A stretch of DNA of 6,701 nucleotides from Bryobacterales bacterium. Lineage in GTDB: Bacteria; Acidobacteriota; Terriglobia; Bryobacterales; Bryobacteraceae. Of this stretch, positions 1 through 6,669 are shown piece after piece (the stretch's first letter is position 1; each line of letters begins with the position of its first letter). The stretch is taken from NCBI GenBank assembly GCA_003132865.1, contig PKYZ01000912.1:5081-11781 (forward strand), given 5' to 3'. Below the pieces are notes generated by a model that was not told where the DNA came from, ran no database searches, and saw nothing but the letters and a program-made list of their open reading frames with translations. A program made the position numbers and the translations under genes.

Positions 1-20
1 GGACTGGAGTCCTGCCCCAC
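1..20 (-). terminator. Possible glnE 3' hairpin/terminator, cut by the window edge
   Basis: Nine bases after the glnE stop the minus strand reads GTGGGGCAGGACTCCAGTCC. The last 12 bases, GGACTCCAGTCC, form a perfect short palindrome. If the next bases outside the window are TGCCCCAC, the whole would be a 12-bp stem with a 4-nt TCCA loop. Only half of that stem is visible, and no U-tract can be seen. Confidence 0.35.
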
Positions 21-28
21 GCGCCACG

Positions 29-2902
29 TCAAGCCCCGAAGACGCGGTTGAAGAATTCCCGCGTCTTCTGCCGGATCTCGCCCAGCTTCAGATCCAGCCG
101 CTGATCGTGCAACTGGTCGGGAGTCCAGCGGCGGACGAGTTCCGCCAGCGTCTCGGACTGGGAGGGCGAAGTGGGCAGGTGGCCTCCCGCATAGCCGCTC
201 GAAACGCGCAGCCCGTGTTCGATGGCGCGGTAGAACACGGCGGCGTCGCGCAAAAAGTCCGCATCCTCGCGCTCCAGGTGACCCATCTGCTCGATGACGT
301 CGATGCGCGCGGGCGTGTTCAGCACCTTATAGAAAATCCCGGCGCCCCGCAGCCGCAGATACATCAACGCGAAGTCGATATCGTAGTATCCGCCGACGGC
401 CGCCTTCAGCGGATTGCGGGCGCCCTGCTCCTTCTCCAGCCGCGCGCGCATTTGCGCCAGTTCCTTGCGCGACCGGCCGCCTTGCCCGTAGCGCCGCCAA
501 TCCACCTCCTGTAATTTGTGCAGGAATTCCGTGGCACGCTCCAGGTTCCCGGCCACCGCGCGCGACTTCATGTAGGCGATTCCCTCCCAAGCCTCCGCGT
601 GCTTCGCGAAGTACTCGCGATAGGTCCCTTCCGGCTGCACCAGCGCGCCCTCGCGGCCGTTGGGGCGCAGGCGCGTGTCCACGGTGAACAGGACGCCATC
701 GCCGGTGTACGCGCTGATCGCGTTGATCATGCGCTCGGCCACGGCGGTCCAAAAGACCTGTTCGGGGACGTCCTCGTCGGGGATGACGAAGATCAAATCG
801 GCGTCCGAAGCCAGGTCGAACTCGCGCATGCCCAGCCGCCCCAACGAGACCACCATCATCTGCCGCGCCGGCCGATAATCGGGATTGGCAGGCTGGGGAG
901 CTTCCTGCAGCGCGATGCGGTACGCCGCCGCGATCACCGCGTCGGCCAGATCCGAAGTGCGCTCCAGCGTTTCGAAGATGGGGGCCGGACCCAGCAGGCT
1001 ATCGCTCTGGATGCGAAACATCTCGCGGCGGAAATAGCTGCGCAGCGACGCGCTGTCCTCGATGGCTTCCTCCCGCGGCGCGGTGGCGGCATCCAGTTCG
1101 GCCAGCAACTCGGGATGCCGCAGAAGCTGATCGCCGAAATACTGGCTGTGTTCGAAGATATCCACCGCGCGCTCCACCAGCACGGCATCCGCATCCAGGC
1201 GGGCGAAGCTTTCGGAGCCGGCTAACACCTTCTCCAGAAAAAGTTCGAAGCGTTCCCGGCCGCGATTCAGTTTCGCGCGCGCCAGCGCGGCGGCCAGGTG
1301 CGGCGCACGCTCGTCCAGAGATCGCGTGAGATTGCTCGGAGCCGATGGCGGCGGGTCCAAATCCAGCGGCTGCCAGCGATCGTCCGCGTCGCCATCCACC
1401 AGCGTGTAGTACATGGGTTTCCGCGCCTGAATGACGCGCGCGTACATCTCGCGCACATTGCCCAAGTGCTCTTCCAGCCGCACCTCGAGCGAGTCCGCGG
1501 TGAGCGGCTCGCCGGATTCGACCGGCATCTTGCGCGCCAGCACCTCCAGCTCCTCCGGGTGGGTAGGAAGCGTGTGGGTCTGCCGGTCGTCGTAGAACTG
1601 CAGCCGGTGCTCGATGTGGCGCAGGAACTCGTAGGCCGAAGCCAGGCGCGCGTACTCGCTGGCCGAGAGCAGGTTCTTGTCGTGTACGCGGGAGAGCGCA
1701 AACAGCGTGCCGCCATGCCGCACCCAAAGCTCGCGGCCTCCGTGCAAGCGTTGCAGGCACTGCACCAGGAACTCGATATCGCGGATGCCGCCCGGCGTCA
1801 GTTTGATGTCCAATCCGGCGTGCGTGCGCTTGGCGGCCAGTTTCTCGCTGATGCGCTCGCGCGCTTCGGAAACCGCTTCCACGGCCCGGAAATCGAGTGT
1901 CGTCGAATAGATCAGCGGCTCCACGAATTCCAAAAGCTCGCGGCCCAAGGCCAGGTCGCCGGCGCACGCGCGCGCTTTGATCAGCATCTGCTTTTCCCAG
2001 TCGCGCGCGCGCTCCTGGTAATAGCGCTTAGCGCCGTCGAGCGAAATGCAGACTTCGCCCAGGCGGCCGTCGGGCCGTAAACGCAGATCCACGCGGTAAC
2101 ACGAGCCATCCGCCGTGTATGTCGAAAGCAACTCGGTGTACTGATTGGCTACCTTCTTGAAGAACTCCTTGTTGGTGATGACGCCCGGTCCGGCCGTCTC
2201 GCCATTGCCCGAATACACGAACATCAGGTCGACGTCCGAACTGTAGTTCAGCTCCTGGCCGCCCAGCTTGCCCAGCGCGATCACGGCAAAACCGCAGGCA
2301 CGCCGTTGGCCGTCCGGCCCCTCATACAACGGCTCGCCATGACGCGCCGTCAGTTGCGCGCGAATCTGGCGATAGGCGAAATCCAGGATGGCGTCGGCCA
2401 GGTTGGACAGCTCCCCGGTGATGTCCGCCAGCGCGGCGATCTCCAGCACGTCGCGCAGCAGGATGCGTAGCGACTGCCGCCGCCGGAAGCGCGCCAGGGT
2501 CACCGGCGCCGGCAGATCGGAGCCCTCGGCAGCGCGGAATTGCAGCAAGCGCTCGGCGAATTCCTCGGCCGCCAGCATACGGTGCAGATCGCCCGGATCG
2601 GCTGCCTGCAACAACCATTCGGGATGCTGCAGCACGGCTTCGGAAAGGAATCTGCTGTATGAGAATGTGGTGATCAAGCAGCGCAACGCGGCGGGAGAAC
2701 TGGCGATGCGGTTGAACGCGGCGGGGCAATCCTGGCGCAGCCGCTCCAGGAAATGCAGCGCCTCGTCGGGATCCGGCACGGACGCCAACAGCGACTGAAT
2801 CCGCGCCCTGATGCGTTCGGGAATGCCGCCGCCCAGGCGCGCAATATCTTCGCGCGCGCGGGATGGATTGCGAAATTCAACCGCTTCAAGCAGGCGCTGC
2901 AT
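29..2902 (-). CDS. glnE: Bifunctional glutamine synthetase adenylyltransferase/adenylyl-removing enzyme GlnE
   Basis: A 957-residue cytosolic enzyme that adenylylates glutamine synthetase (switching it off) and removes the AMP again; in studied bacteria the balance is set by PII protein and glutamine. The length is close to the E. coli enzyme (about 946 residues). Two nucleotidyltransferase heads are visible. The N-terminal (de-adenylylating) head has GKLGGQELNYSSDVD at 211-225 with acidic D223/D225, then VDLRLRPDG at 271-279. The C-terminal (adenylylating) head has GRLGMREFDLASDAD at 688-702 with D700/D702, then VDTRLRPNGR at 741-750. Each head is followed by a helical domain; the first contains LTPGGIRDIEFLVQ at 368-381, the second GGYYDIDFALMYLR at 837-850. 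The ATG at 2902 is the most upstream possible start, because an in-frame TAG lies eight codons before it, but no good Shine-Dalgarno sits in front of it. The second head has GM where the usual motif has GG. No glnA or PII gene is in the window. Identity is very secure; the exact start is less so. Confidence 0.97.
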   Translation of the reverse strand: MQRLLEAVEFRNPSRAREDIARLGGGIPERIRARIQSLLASVPDPDEALHFLERLRQDCPAAFNRIASSPAALRCLITTFSYSRFLSEAVLQHPEWLLQAADPGDLHRMLAAEEFAERLLQFRAAEGSDLPAPVTLARFRRRQSLRILLRDVLEIAALADITGELSNLADAILDFAYRQIRAQLTARHGEPLYEGPDGQRRACGFAVIALGKLGGQELNYSSDVDLMFVYSGNGETAGPGVITNKEFFKKVANQYTELLSTYTADGSCYRVDLRLRPDGRLGEVCISLDGAKRYYQERARDWEKQMLIKARACAGDLALGRELLEFVEPLIYSTTLDFRAVEAVSEARERISEKLAAKRTHAGLDIKLTPGGIRDIEFLVQCLQRLHGGRELWVRHGGTLFALSRVHDKNLLSASEYARLASAYEFLRHIEHRLQFYDDRQTHTLPTHPEELEVLARKMPVESGEPLTADSLEVRLEEHLGNVREMYARVIQARKPMYYTLVDGDADDRWQPLDLDPPPSAPSNLTRSLDERAPHLAAALARAKLNRGRERFELFLEKVLAGSESFARLDADAVLVERAVDIFEHSQYFGDQLLRHPELLAELDAATAPREEAIEDSASLRSYFRREMFRIQSDSLLGPAPIFETLERTSDLADAVIAAAYRIALQEAPQPANPDYRPARQMMVVSLGRLGMREFDLASDADLIFVIPDEDVPEQVFWTAVAERMINAISAYTGDGVLFTVDTRLRPNGREGALVQPEGTYREYFAKHAEAWEGIAYMKSRAVAGNLERATEFLHKLQEVDWRRYGQGGRSRKELAQMRARLEKEQGARNPLKAAVGGYYDIDFALMYLRLRGAGIFYKVLNTPARIDVIEQMGHLEREDADFLRDAAVFYRAIEHGLRVSSGYAGGHLPTSPSQSETLAELVRRWTPDQLHDQRLDLKLGEIRQKTREFFNRVFGA

Positions 2903-2931
2903 GCAATCAGGCGGACGGGGCCCCTACACAG

Positions 2932-2958
2932 ATTATAGCCTCAGCGGGCTGCGGAAAA
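2932..2958 (-). promoter_or_regulatory. Putative sigma-70 promoter of glnE
   Basis: On the minus strand a perfect TATAAT -10 box occupies 2937-2932. The best -35 is weak: TTTTCC at 2958-2953 with a 15-bp spacer, or a shifted version with 16 bp. Transcription would start near 2924-2926, at the GGGGCCCC palindrome (2917-2924), giving a leader of roughly 23 nt before the ATG at 2902. Support is the -10 match and its placement only. Confidence 0.45.
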
Positions 2959-2973
2959 GCGCATTAAGACGAG

Positions 2974-3050
2974 GGCCGCGGATTAACGCCAGTAAACGCC
3001 GATTGAAAATAAAGAACTTGAACCGGTCTTATCGGTGTTCATCGGCGGCC
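2974..3050. repeat. Imperfect palindromic repeat of about 77 bp with 10-bp sub-periodicity
   Basis: The outer ends are GGCCGCGG (2974-2981) and CGGCGGCC (3043-3050). The left arm GATTAACGCC/AGTAAACGCC/GATT (2981-3004) is the imperfect reverse complement of the right arm ATCGGTGTTCATCGGCGGCC (3031-3050); 15 of the 20 outermost positions of the two arms pair by eye. The A-rich centre GAAAATAAAGAACTTG (3005-3020) would be the loop. The arms are built from a roughly 10-bp unit, GATNAACGCC. The repeat lies in non-coding DNA between glnE and the dead toxin gene. Its mobility or function is unknown; it resembles the dispersed short palindromic intergenic repeats seen in several large-genome soil bacteria. 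Confidence 0.6.
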
Positions 3051-3122
3051 AATATGGATGGTGCCGTCCTGAACCAATACCTCTCAAATCCATTCTTATT
3101 GGCGCACCCGATGAACACCGAT
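3031..3122. repeat. Inverted repeat with perfect 15-bp ends, sharing an arm with the neighbouring palindrome
   Basis: ATCGGTGTTCATCGG at 3031-3045 is exactly reverse-complementary to CCGATGAACACCGAT at 3108-3122. Pairing continues imperfectly inward: GCCAATA (3048-3054) with TATTGGC (3097-3103), and ATGG (3058-3061) with CCAT (3090-3093). This leaves a loop of about 28 nt. The structure could alternate with the palindrome at 2974-3050, because both use the 3031-3050 arm. Confidence 0.65.
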
Positions 3123-3317
3123 GAACGCGGATTTCTGGGGCGGTCCCGCAATCTTCGCCCACGGGCCGACCTCCGGCAAATCGATTCCGATCGCCCGGCC
3201 TCGCCCTAACTCATCCACGACGGCAGGCAGAATGAGAGTGCGGGCGTTGAACTCGGCCAGTAAGTGCAGGAAACCGATTCGGTGCAGGTGCTGGATCGGC
3301 GAGTGCCGCAGAACGCC
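3096..3317 (-). pseudogene. DUF3368/PIN-domain toxin remnant, 5'-damaged and 3'-truncated
   Basis: Immediately after the antitoxin stop, the same minus-strand frame reads VLRHSPIQHLHRIGFLHLLA from about 3314, then AEFNARTLILPAVVDELGRG and RAIGIDLPEVGPWAKIAGP, ending near 3141. This resembles the first 50-60 residues of DUF3368 PIN-like toxins, whose usual opening is (I/V)xxxSDTSPLxxLHRIGxLxLL, followed by VVVPxAVxxELxxGRxxGVxLP. Such proteins are putative RNases partnered with UPF0175 antitoxins and are normally about 150-160 residues. Three defects are visible. There is no plausible start codon. The first conserved acidic/Asn position before TSP is replaced (RHSP). After about position 3135 the frame runs into the repeat cluster and stops at TAA 3096-3098, so the distal half with the remaining catalytic acids is missing. 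It cannot encode an active toxin. Family assignment rests on remembered family patterns, not an alignment. Confidence 0.72.
3108..3133 (+). repeat. Third copy of the GATNAACGCC-type repeat unit, at the toxin truncation point
   Basis: CCGATGAACACCGATGAACG followed by CGGATT matches the left arm at 2979-3004 at about 19 of 26 positions and shows the same 10-bp step (GATGAACACC, GATGAACGCG). Recognisable toxin coding sequence on the minus strand ends just to its right (about 3135-3141). Confidence 0.5.
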
Positions 3318-3570
3318 TCACGCGCTCTTGAGATCGTGGCTCAGCTCCTCTTCGCTGAGGTCGAAGGTGTTCACGCCATAATCCGCCAAGCGACTGAGGA
3401 AATACGGCTTCGGCACGCCGGTAAGCTGGTCGGCGGCTCCGGAATGACAACTGGCCCATTTCATACAAGTTGACGGCCGCAGCTAAACGGATCCTCGACG
3501 CAAGCGCGTCCGGCGTCGCCTTCAAGGCAAGCAGCATCTCATCCGGTATGGAAAACGTGACCTGGCTCAT
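3318..3570 (-). pseudogene. UPF0175-family antitoxin remnant, one-base frameshift
   Basis: Reading the minus strand from ATG 3570 gives MSQVTFSIPDEMLLALKATP, then ASRIRLAAAVNLYEMGQLS, the typical start of a UPF0175 small antitoxin. After S42 the frame breaks. Skipping one base near 3443-3444 (TCA-T-TCC) restores the rest of the family: SGAADQLTGVPKPYFLSRLA, then DYGVNTFDLSEEELSHDLKSA from about 3380, ending at TGA 3318-3320. The reconstructed protein is 83 residues, a normal length, with the short helix-turn-helix-like middle (SGAA..LTGVPK..FL) that binds DNA in this family. An AGGAG lies 12 bases upstream (3583-3587 on the plus strand), slightly far for a ribosome site. The unrepaired frame runs to 3211 as Arg/Pro-rich nonsense. 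The degraded PIN toxin directly follows, as expected for this operon type. A sequencing error could mimic the frameshift, but the damaged partner argues for real decay. Confidence 0.82.
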
Positions 3571-3968
3571 CGGTAGCCAATGCTCCTATAGCGCCGGAGA
3601 AAAATCAAACGCTCTGTGCTCGATTCGAGGGCTGGGAGAGCCGATTGCTCAAGAGCGGGTTAGCGGAAAACTGCCCGCAACCGCTCGCATACCCTCCGGC
3701 TGGGTCTCGATCCGCGAGCATGCCGGCCGGGCCTCGAGTCCCAATCGAGCTACCGCAGAGCCTCGGCCGATCTTTGATACAGAGCCCTCGATAATCCAGC
3801 CCGATGTGCGGTGCCTTAGAAACTCCGACCGATTCAGATTGCGCCGAGCGCCGGTGTTCCGCTCTGGGTCGTGAGGTGTCGAAGTCCGCCGATTCCAGCG
3901 AAGATGTAATGTCGCTGAGCAACGCCACCCTCCCAGGGCGGGTGCCTGCGCTAGATGCTCACCCAAGC
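3571..3968. other. Intergenic stretch without a recognisable gene
   Basis: Open frames exist on both strands (plus 3470-3874; minus 3605-3928 and 3649-3966) but none has a good ribosome site or a recognisable family pattern, and the minus frames overlap each other. A hairpin is visible: GAGCGG-G-TT (3653-3661) can pair with AACCGCTC (3679-3686), with one bulged G and a 17-nt loop. CTCGATTCGAG (3619-3629) is a small palindrome. The stretch may be the worn remains of another accessory gene or only regulatory/spacer DNA; the sequence does not decide. Confidence 0.4.
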
Positions 3969-3995
3969 TTGCACCGGGAAAAGGCCGGCTATAGA
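3969..3995 (+). promoter_or_regulatory. Possible sigma-70 promoter of glgP
   Basis: TTGCAC (3969-3974) and TATAGA (3990-3995) are separated by 15 bp, shorter than the ideal 17. They lie about 95 bp before the preferred TTG start and about 40 bp before the upstream ATG. No operator-like dyad was recognised beside them. Confidence 0.3.
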
Positions 3996-4077
3996 CTGGA
4001 GTAGGCCGGAATATTCAGACGTAATAGTCCTCATACATGCTTCTAACGGTTATATCCCGGCGAGCCGATAAATGCAT

Positions 4078-4083
4078 AGGGTG
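4078..4083 (+). promoter_or_regulatory. Shine-Dalgarno-like site that decides the glgP start
   Basis: AGGGTG ends seven bases before TTG 4091. The alternative ATG at 4037 is preceded by AT-rich sequence (GTAATAGTCCTCATAC) with no purine-rich ribosome site. Confidence 0.5.
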
Positions 4084-4090
4084 CAAAGCC

Positions 4091-6667
4091 TTGAAACCAG
4101 TTCGCGTCTTTAACGTGATACCGTCCCTGCCCGAGCCGTTGGAGCCTCTGCGGGAACTTGCCTATAACCTGCGTTGGGCGTGGGACCACGATAGCATCGA
4201 ATTATTCCGGCGGTTGGACACAGACCTCTGGGAATCCACCGGCCACAATCCAGTCCAAATGCTGGGCAGCATCGATCAGATGCGGCTGGTGTCGGCCGCC
4301 GCGGACGATTCCTTCCTGGCGCACCTGGAGCGCGTGTCGCGCGCACTGGAGACCCGCATGGGCCAGAATTCCTGGTTCCGGCGCGTACATTCGCCGGCCG
4401 GCAAGCTGCTGGTCGCGTACTTCTCCGCCGAGTTCGGGCTGACCGAATGCCTCTCGATTTTCGCGGGGGGATTGGGCGTCCTGGCGGGCGATCACGTGAA
4501 GTCGGCCAGCGACCTGGGCGTGCCGCTGGTGGCCGTGGGCCTGCTCTATCAGCAGGGTTACTTCCACCAGTATTTGAGCCAGGCCGGATGGCAGCAGGAA
4601 GAACACATCACAAACGATTTCCATAATCTCCCGCTGCGGCCGCTGGCCCGGCCGGACGGCAAACCGTTGACCATCGAGGTGCAGTTTCCCGGCCGCGCCG
4701 TGACGGCGCGTATCTGGTGGGCGCAGGCCGGCCGGGTGCCGGTCTATCTGTTGGACACCAATGTCGCGGCGAACAGCCCCGCCGACCGCGAGATCACCGG
4801 CGAACTCTACGGCGGCGATACCGAGATGCGCCTCAAGCAGGAGATCCTGCTGGGCATCGGCGGGTACCGGGCGCTGGAGGCGGCCCATGTCCAGCCGGCC
4901 GTCTATCACATGAACGAAGGCCACTCGGCGTTCTTGTCTCTGGAGCACGTGCGGCGGCTCATGGAGCGTTACCAGCTTTCGTTCCGGGAGGCGCGCGAGC
5001 TGGCTTCTCCCAGCCTCATTTTCACGAGCCACACGCCCGTCGAGGCGGGCCACGATTACTTCGCCGCGGACTTGATGGGCCACTATTTCACCGAGTACTA
5101 TCAGGGCCTGGGACTCAACCGTAACGACTTTCTGGCTTTGGGTAGACGAAACGCGGGCGACCAAAACGAGTTGTTCTGCATGACCGTACTGGCCCTGCGC
5201 CTGGCGGCATCCAGCAACGGCGTGAGCAAACTGCACGGCGAAGTAAGCCGCCGCATGTGGCAAGGAATCTGGCCGGGCGTACCTGTCGAGGAGGTGCCCA
5301 TCGGGCATGTCACCAATGGCGTGCATTTCCGCTCCTGGATTTCCAACGAGATGAACCAGTTGTACGATCGTTACCTGGGTCCACAGTGGCGCGACGCAGC
5401 CAATGGGGTGATATGGAGGCGGGTGGAGACGATTCCAGCCGCAGAGCTTTGGCGTACTCACGAGCGGCGGCGTGAGAGACTGGTGGCGTTCGCCCGCCGG
5501 AAGCTCCGCGATCAATTGAAGCGCCGCGGCGCTCCACAATCCGAAATCGATGCCGCCGACGAAGTGCTGGACCCCGAAGCGCTCACCATCGGCTTTGCGC
5601 GCCGGTTCGCCACTTACAAGCGGGCTACGCTGCTGCTGAGCGATACCGAGCGGCTGAAGCGCATTTTGTTGGACGCCAAGCGGCCAGTGCAGATTATCTT
5701 TGCCGGCAAGGCTCACCCGCGCGACGGGGGCGGCAAGGAGTTGATCCAACGAATTGTGGCTTTGGCGCGGGATCCGGTGTTCCGCCGCCACGTGGTCTTC
5801 CTGGAAGATCAGGATATGGCGGTCAGCCGCTATCTGGTGCAGGGCTGCGACGTCTGGCTGAACACGCCCCTGCGGCCGCTCGAAGCCAGCGGCACCAGCG
5901 GCATGAAAGCCGCGGCCAACGGTGCGCTCAATCTGAGCACTCTGGACGGCTGGTGGGACGAAGCCTGGCGCGCGCCTCGGCCCGACTCCGAGTCCATCGG
6001 CTGGGCCATCGGCAACGGCGAGCCCTACAACGATGCGGGCCAGCAGGATCAGGTGGAAGCCGAGGCGCTCTACGACTTGCTCGAGCGGGATGTGGTCCCC
6101 ACGTTCTATGCGCTGGGGCCGGACCGGTTGCCACGGCGCTGGATCGCGCAGATGAAGGGATCCCTCAAGAATCTCTGCCATACCTTCAATACGCACCGCA
6201 TGGTGCGGGAATATACGGAGCGGTTCTATTTGCCGGCTTTCGAGCGGTTCGCGCGGCTCGAGGCGGATTGCGCCGCCGCTGCCCGCGCGTTGGCGTCATG
6301 GATGTGCCTGGCGCGGCGGGAATGGCCTCAAGTGCGGGTGGAGGGCCTGGAAGACGGTCCGGCGGGAGAGGCCAACGTGGGCGACTTGGTCGGCGTGCGG
6401 GCGCGCCTGCGCCTGGGTGCGCTGTCCCCGGCGGACGTGACCGTGGAACTGTATTTAGGGGCGCTGGATGCCGCGGGCGAACTCATGCAGCCGGCCACCT
6501 TCCCCATGCGCCACATTGCCAGTCCGGGCAACGGCGAACAGGTTTTCGAAGCTACCGGCGTCCCCTGTTGCCGCAGCGGCTTGCAGGGCTACACCGTGCG
6601 CGTCCTGCCGCACCATCCGGATCTGGCCGCGCGCTTCGTGCCGGGTCTGATTACCTGGGCGAGTTAG
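4091..6667 (+). CDS. glgP: Alpha-glucan (glycogen) phosphorylase, GT35, DUF3417-containing AgpA-like branch
   Basis: A cytosolic PLP enzyme that cleaves terminal alpha-1,4-glucose units from glycogen or maltodextrin with phosphate, giving glucose-1-phosphate. Residues are numbered from TTG 4091 (858 residues). An N-terminal DUF3417-type region covers about 5-115 (VPSLPEPLEPLRELAYNLRW near the start). The phosphorylase core follows: FAGGLGVLAGDH around 124-135; MNEGHSAF with H278; FTSHTPVEAGH with H314, matching the catalytic-site His of TNHT in muscle phosphorylase; RRFATYKR with R505 and K510, matching the phosphate-binding Arg/Lys; and EASGTSGMK with K606, the PLP Schiff-base lysine. A beta-rich tail from about 735 to the end is normal for this subfamily. 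The frame is also open from ATG 4037, adding 18 residues, but that ATG has no ribosome site and the extra residues look unlike the family. TTG 4091 yields the family-like KPVRVFNVIPSLP start and has AGGGTG seven bases upstream. The gene stands alone and diverges from glnE. All key residues are present, so it should be active. Confidence 0.95.
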   Translation: MKPVRVFNVIPSLPEPLEPLRELAYNLRWAWDHDSIELFRRLDTDLWESTGHNPVQMLGSIDQMRLVSAAADDSFLAHLERVSRALETRMGQNSWFRRVHSPAGKLLVAYFSAEFGLTECLSIFAGGLGVLAGDHVKSASDLGVPLVAVGLLYQQGYFHQYLSQAGWQQEEHITNDFHNLPLRPLARPDGKPLTIEVQFPGRAVTARIWWAQAGRVPVYLLDTNVAANSPADREITGELYGGDTEMRLKQEILLGIGGYRALEAAHVQPAVYHMNEGHSAFLSLEHVRRLMERYQLSFREARELASPSLIFTSHTPVEAGHDYFAADLMGHYFTEYYQGLGLNRNDFLALGRRNAGDQNELFCMTVLALRLAASSNGVSKLHGEVSRRMWQGIWPGVPVEEVPIGHVTNGVHFRSWISNEMNQLYDRYLGPQWRDAANGVIWRRVETIPAAELWRTHERRRERLVAFARRKLRDQLKRRGAPQSEIDAADEVLDPEALTIGFARRFATYKRATLLLSDTERLKRILLDAKRPVQIIFAGKAHPRDGGGKELIQRIVALARDPVFRRHVVFLEDQDMAVSRYLVQGCDVWLNTPLRPLEASGTSGMKAAANGALNLSTLDGWWDEAWRAPRPDSESIGWAIGNGEPYNDAGQQDQVEAEALYDLLERDVVPTFYALGPDRLPRRWIAQMKGSLKNLCHTFNTHRMVREYTERFYLPAFERFARLEADCAAAARALASWMCLARREWPQVRVEGLEDGPAGEANVGDLVGVRARLRLGALSPADVTVELYLGALDAAGELMQPATFPMRHIASPGNGEQVFEATGVPCCRSGLQGYTVRVLPHHPDLAARFVPGLITWAS

Positions 6668-6669
6668 GT

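Noticed and set aside
999..2080. Long overlapping frames on both strands within glnE (322 and 260 residues)
   Set aside because: They are Arg/Ala/Gly-rich out-of-frame shadows of the conserved glnE reading frame.
2974..3133. A CRISPR array or small insertion sequence
   Set aside because: The repeats are degenerate, about 10 bp, without regular unique spacers. There is no transposase and no target-site duplication could be identified.
3211..3570. An intact 119-residue protein from ATG 3570
   Set aside because: Only the first 42 residues are family-like. The rest is an out-of-frame product, and the true continuation lies in the neighbouring frame.
4037..4090. A CIGC motif suggesting a ferredoxin-like or metal-binding N-terminal tag on GlgP
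   Set aside because: It lies in the 18 codons before the preferred start, has only one CxxC pair, and is probably untranslated leader.
4202..6196. A 664-residue open frame antisense to glgP
   Set aside because: It lies fully inside a well-conserved enzyme gene, and long antisense frames are common in GC-rich codon usage. Its product shows no recognisable domain and there is no ribosome site.
29..6667. A functional link between glnE and glgP (nitrogen and glycogen control)
   Set aside because: The genes are divergent, about 1.2 kb apart, and separated by repeats and a dead toxin-antitoxin module; no shared operator was seen.
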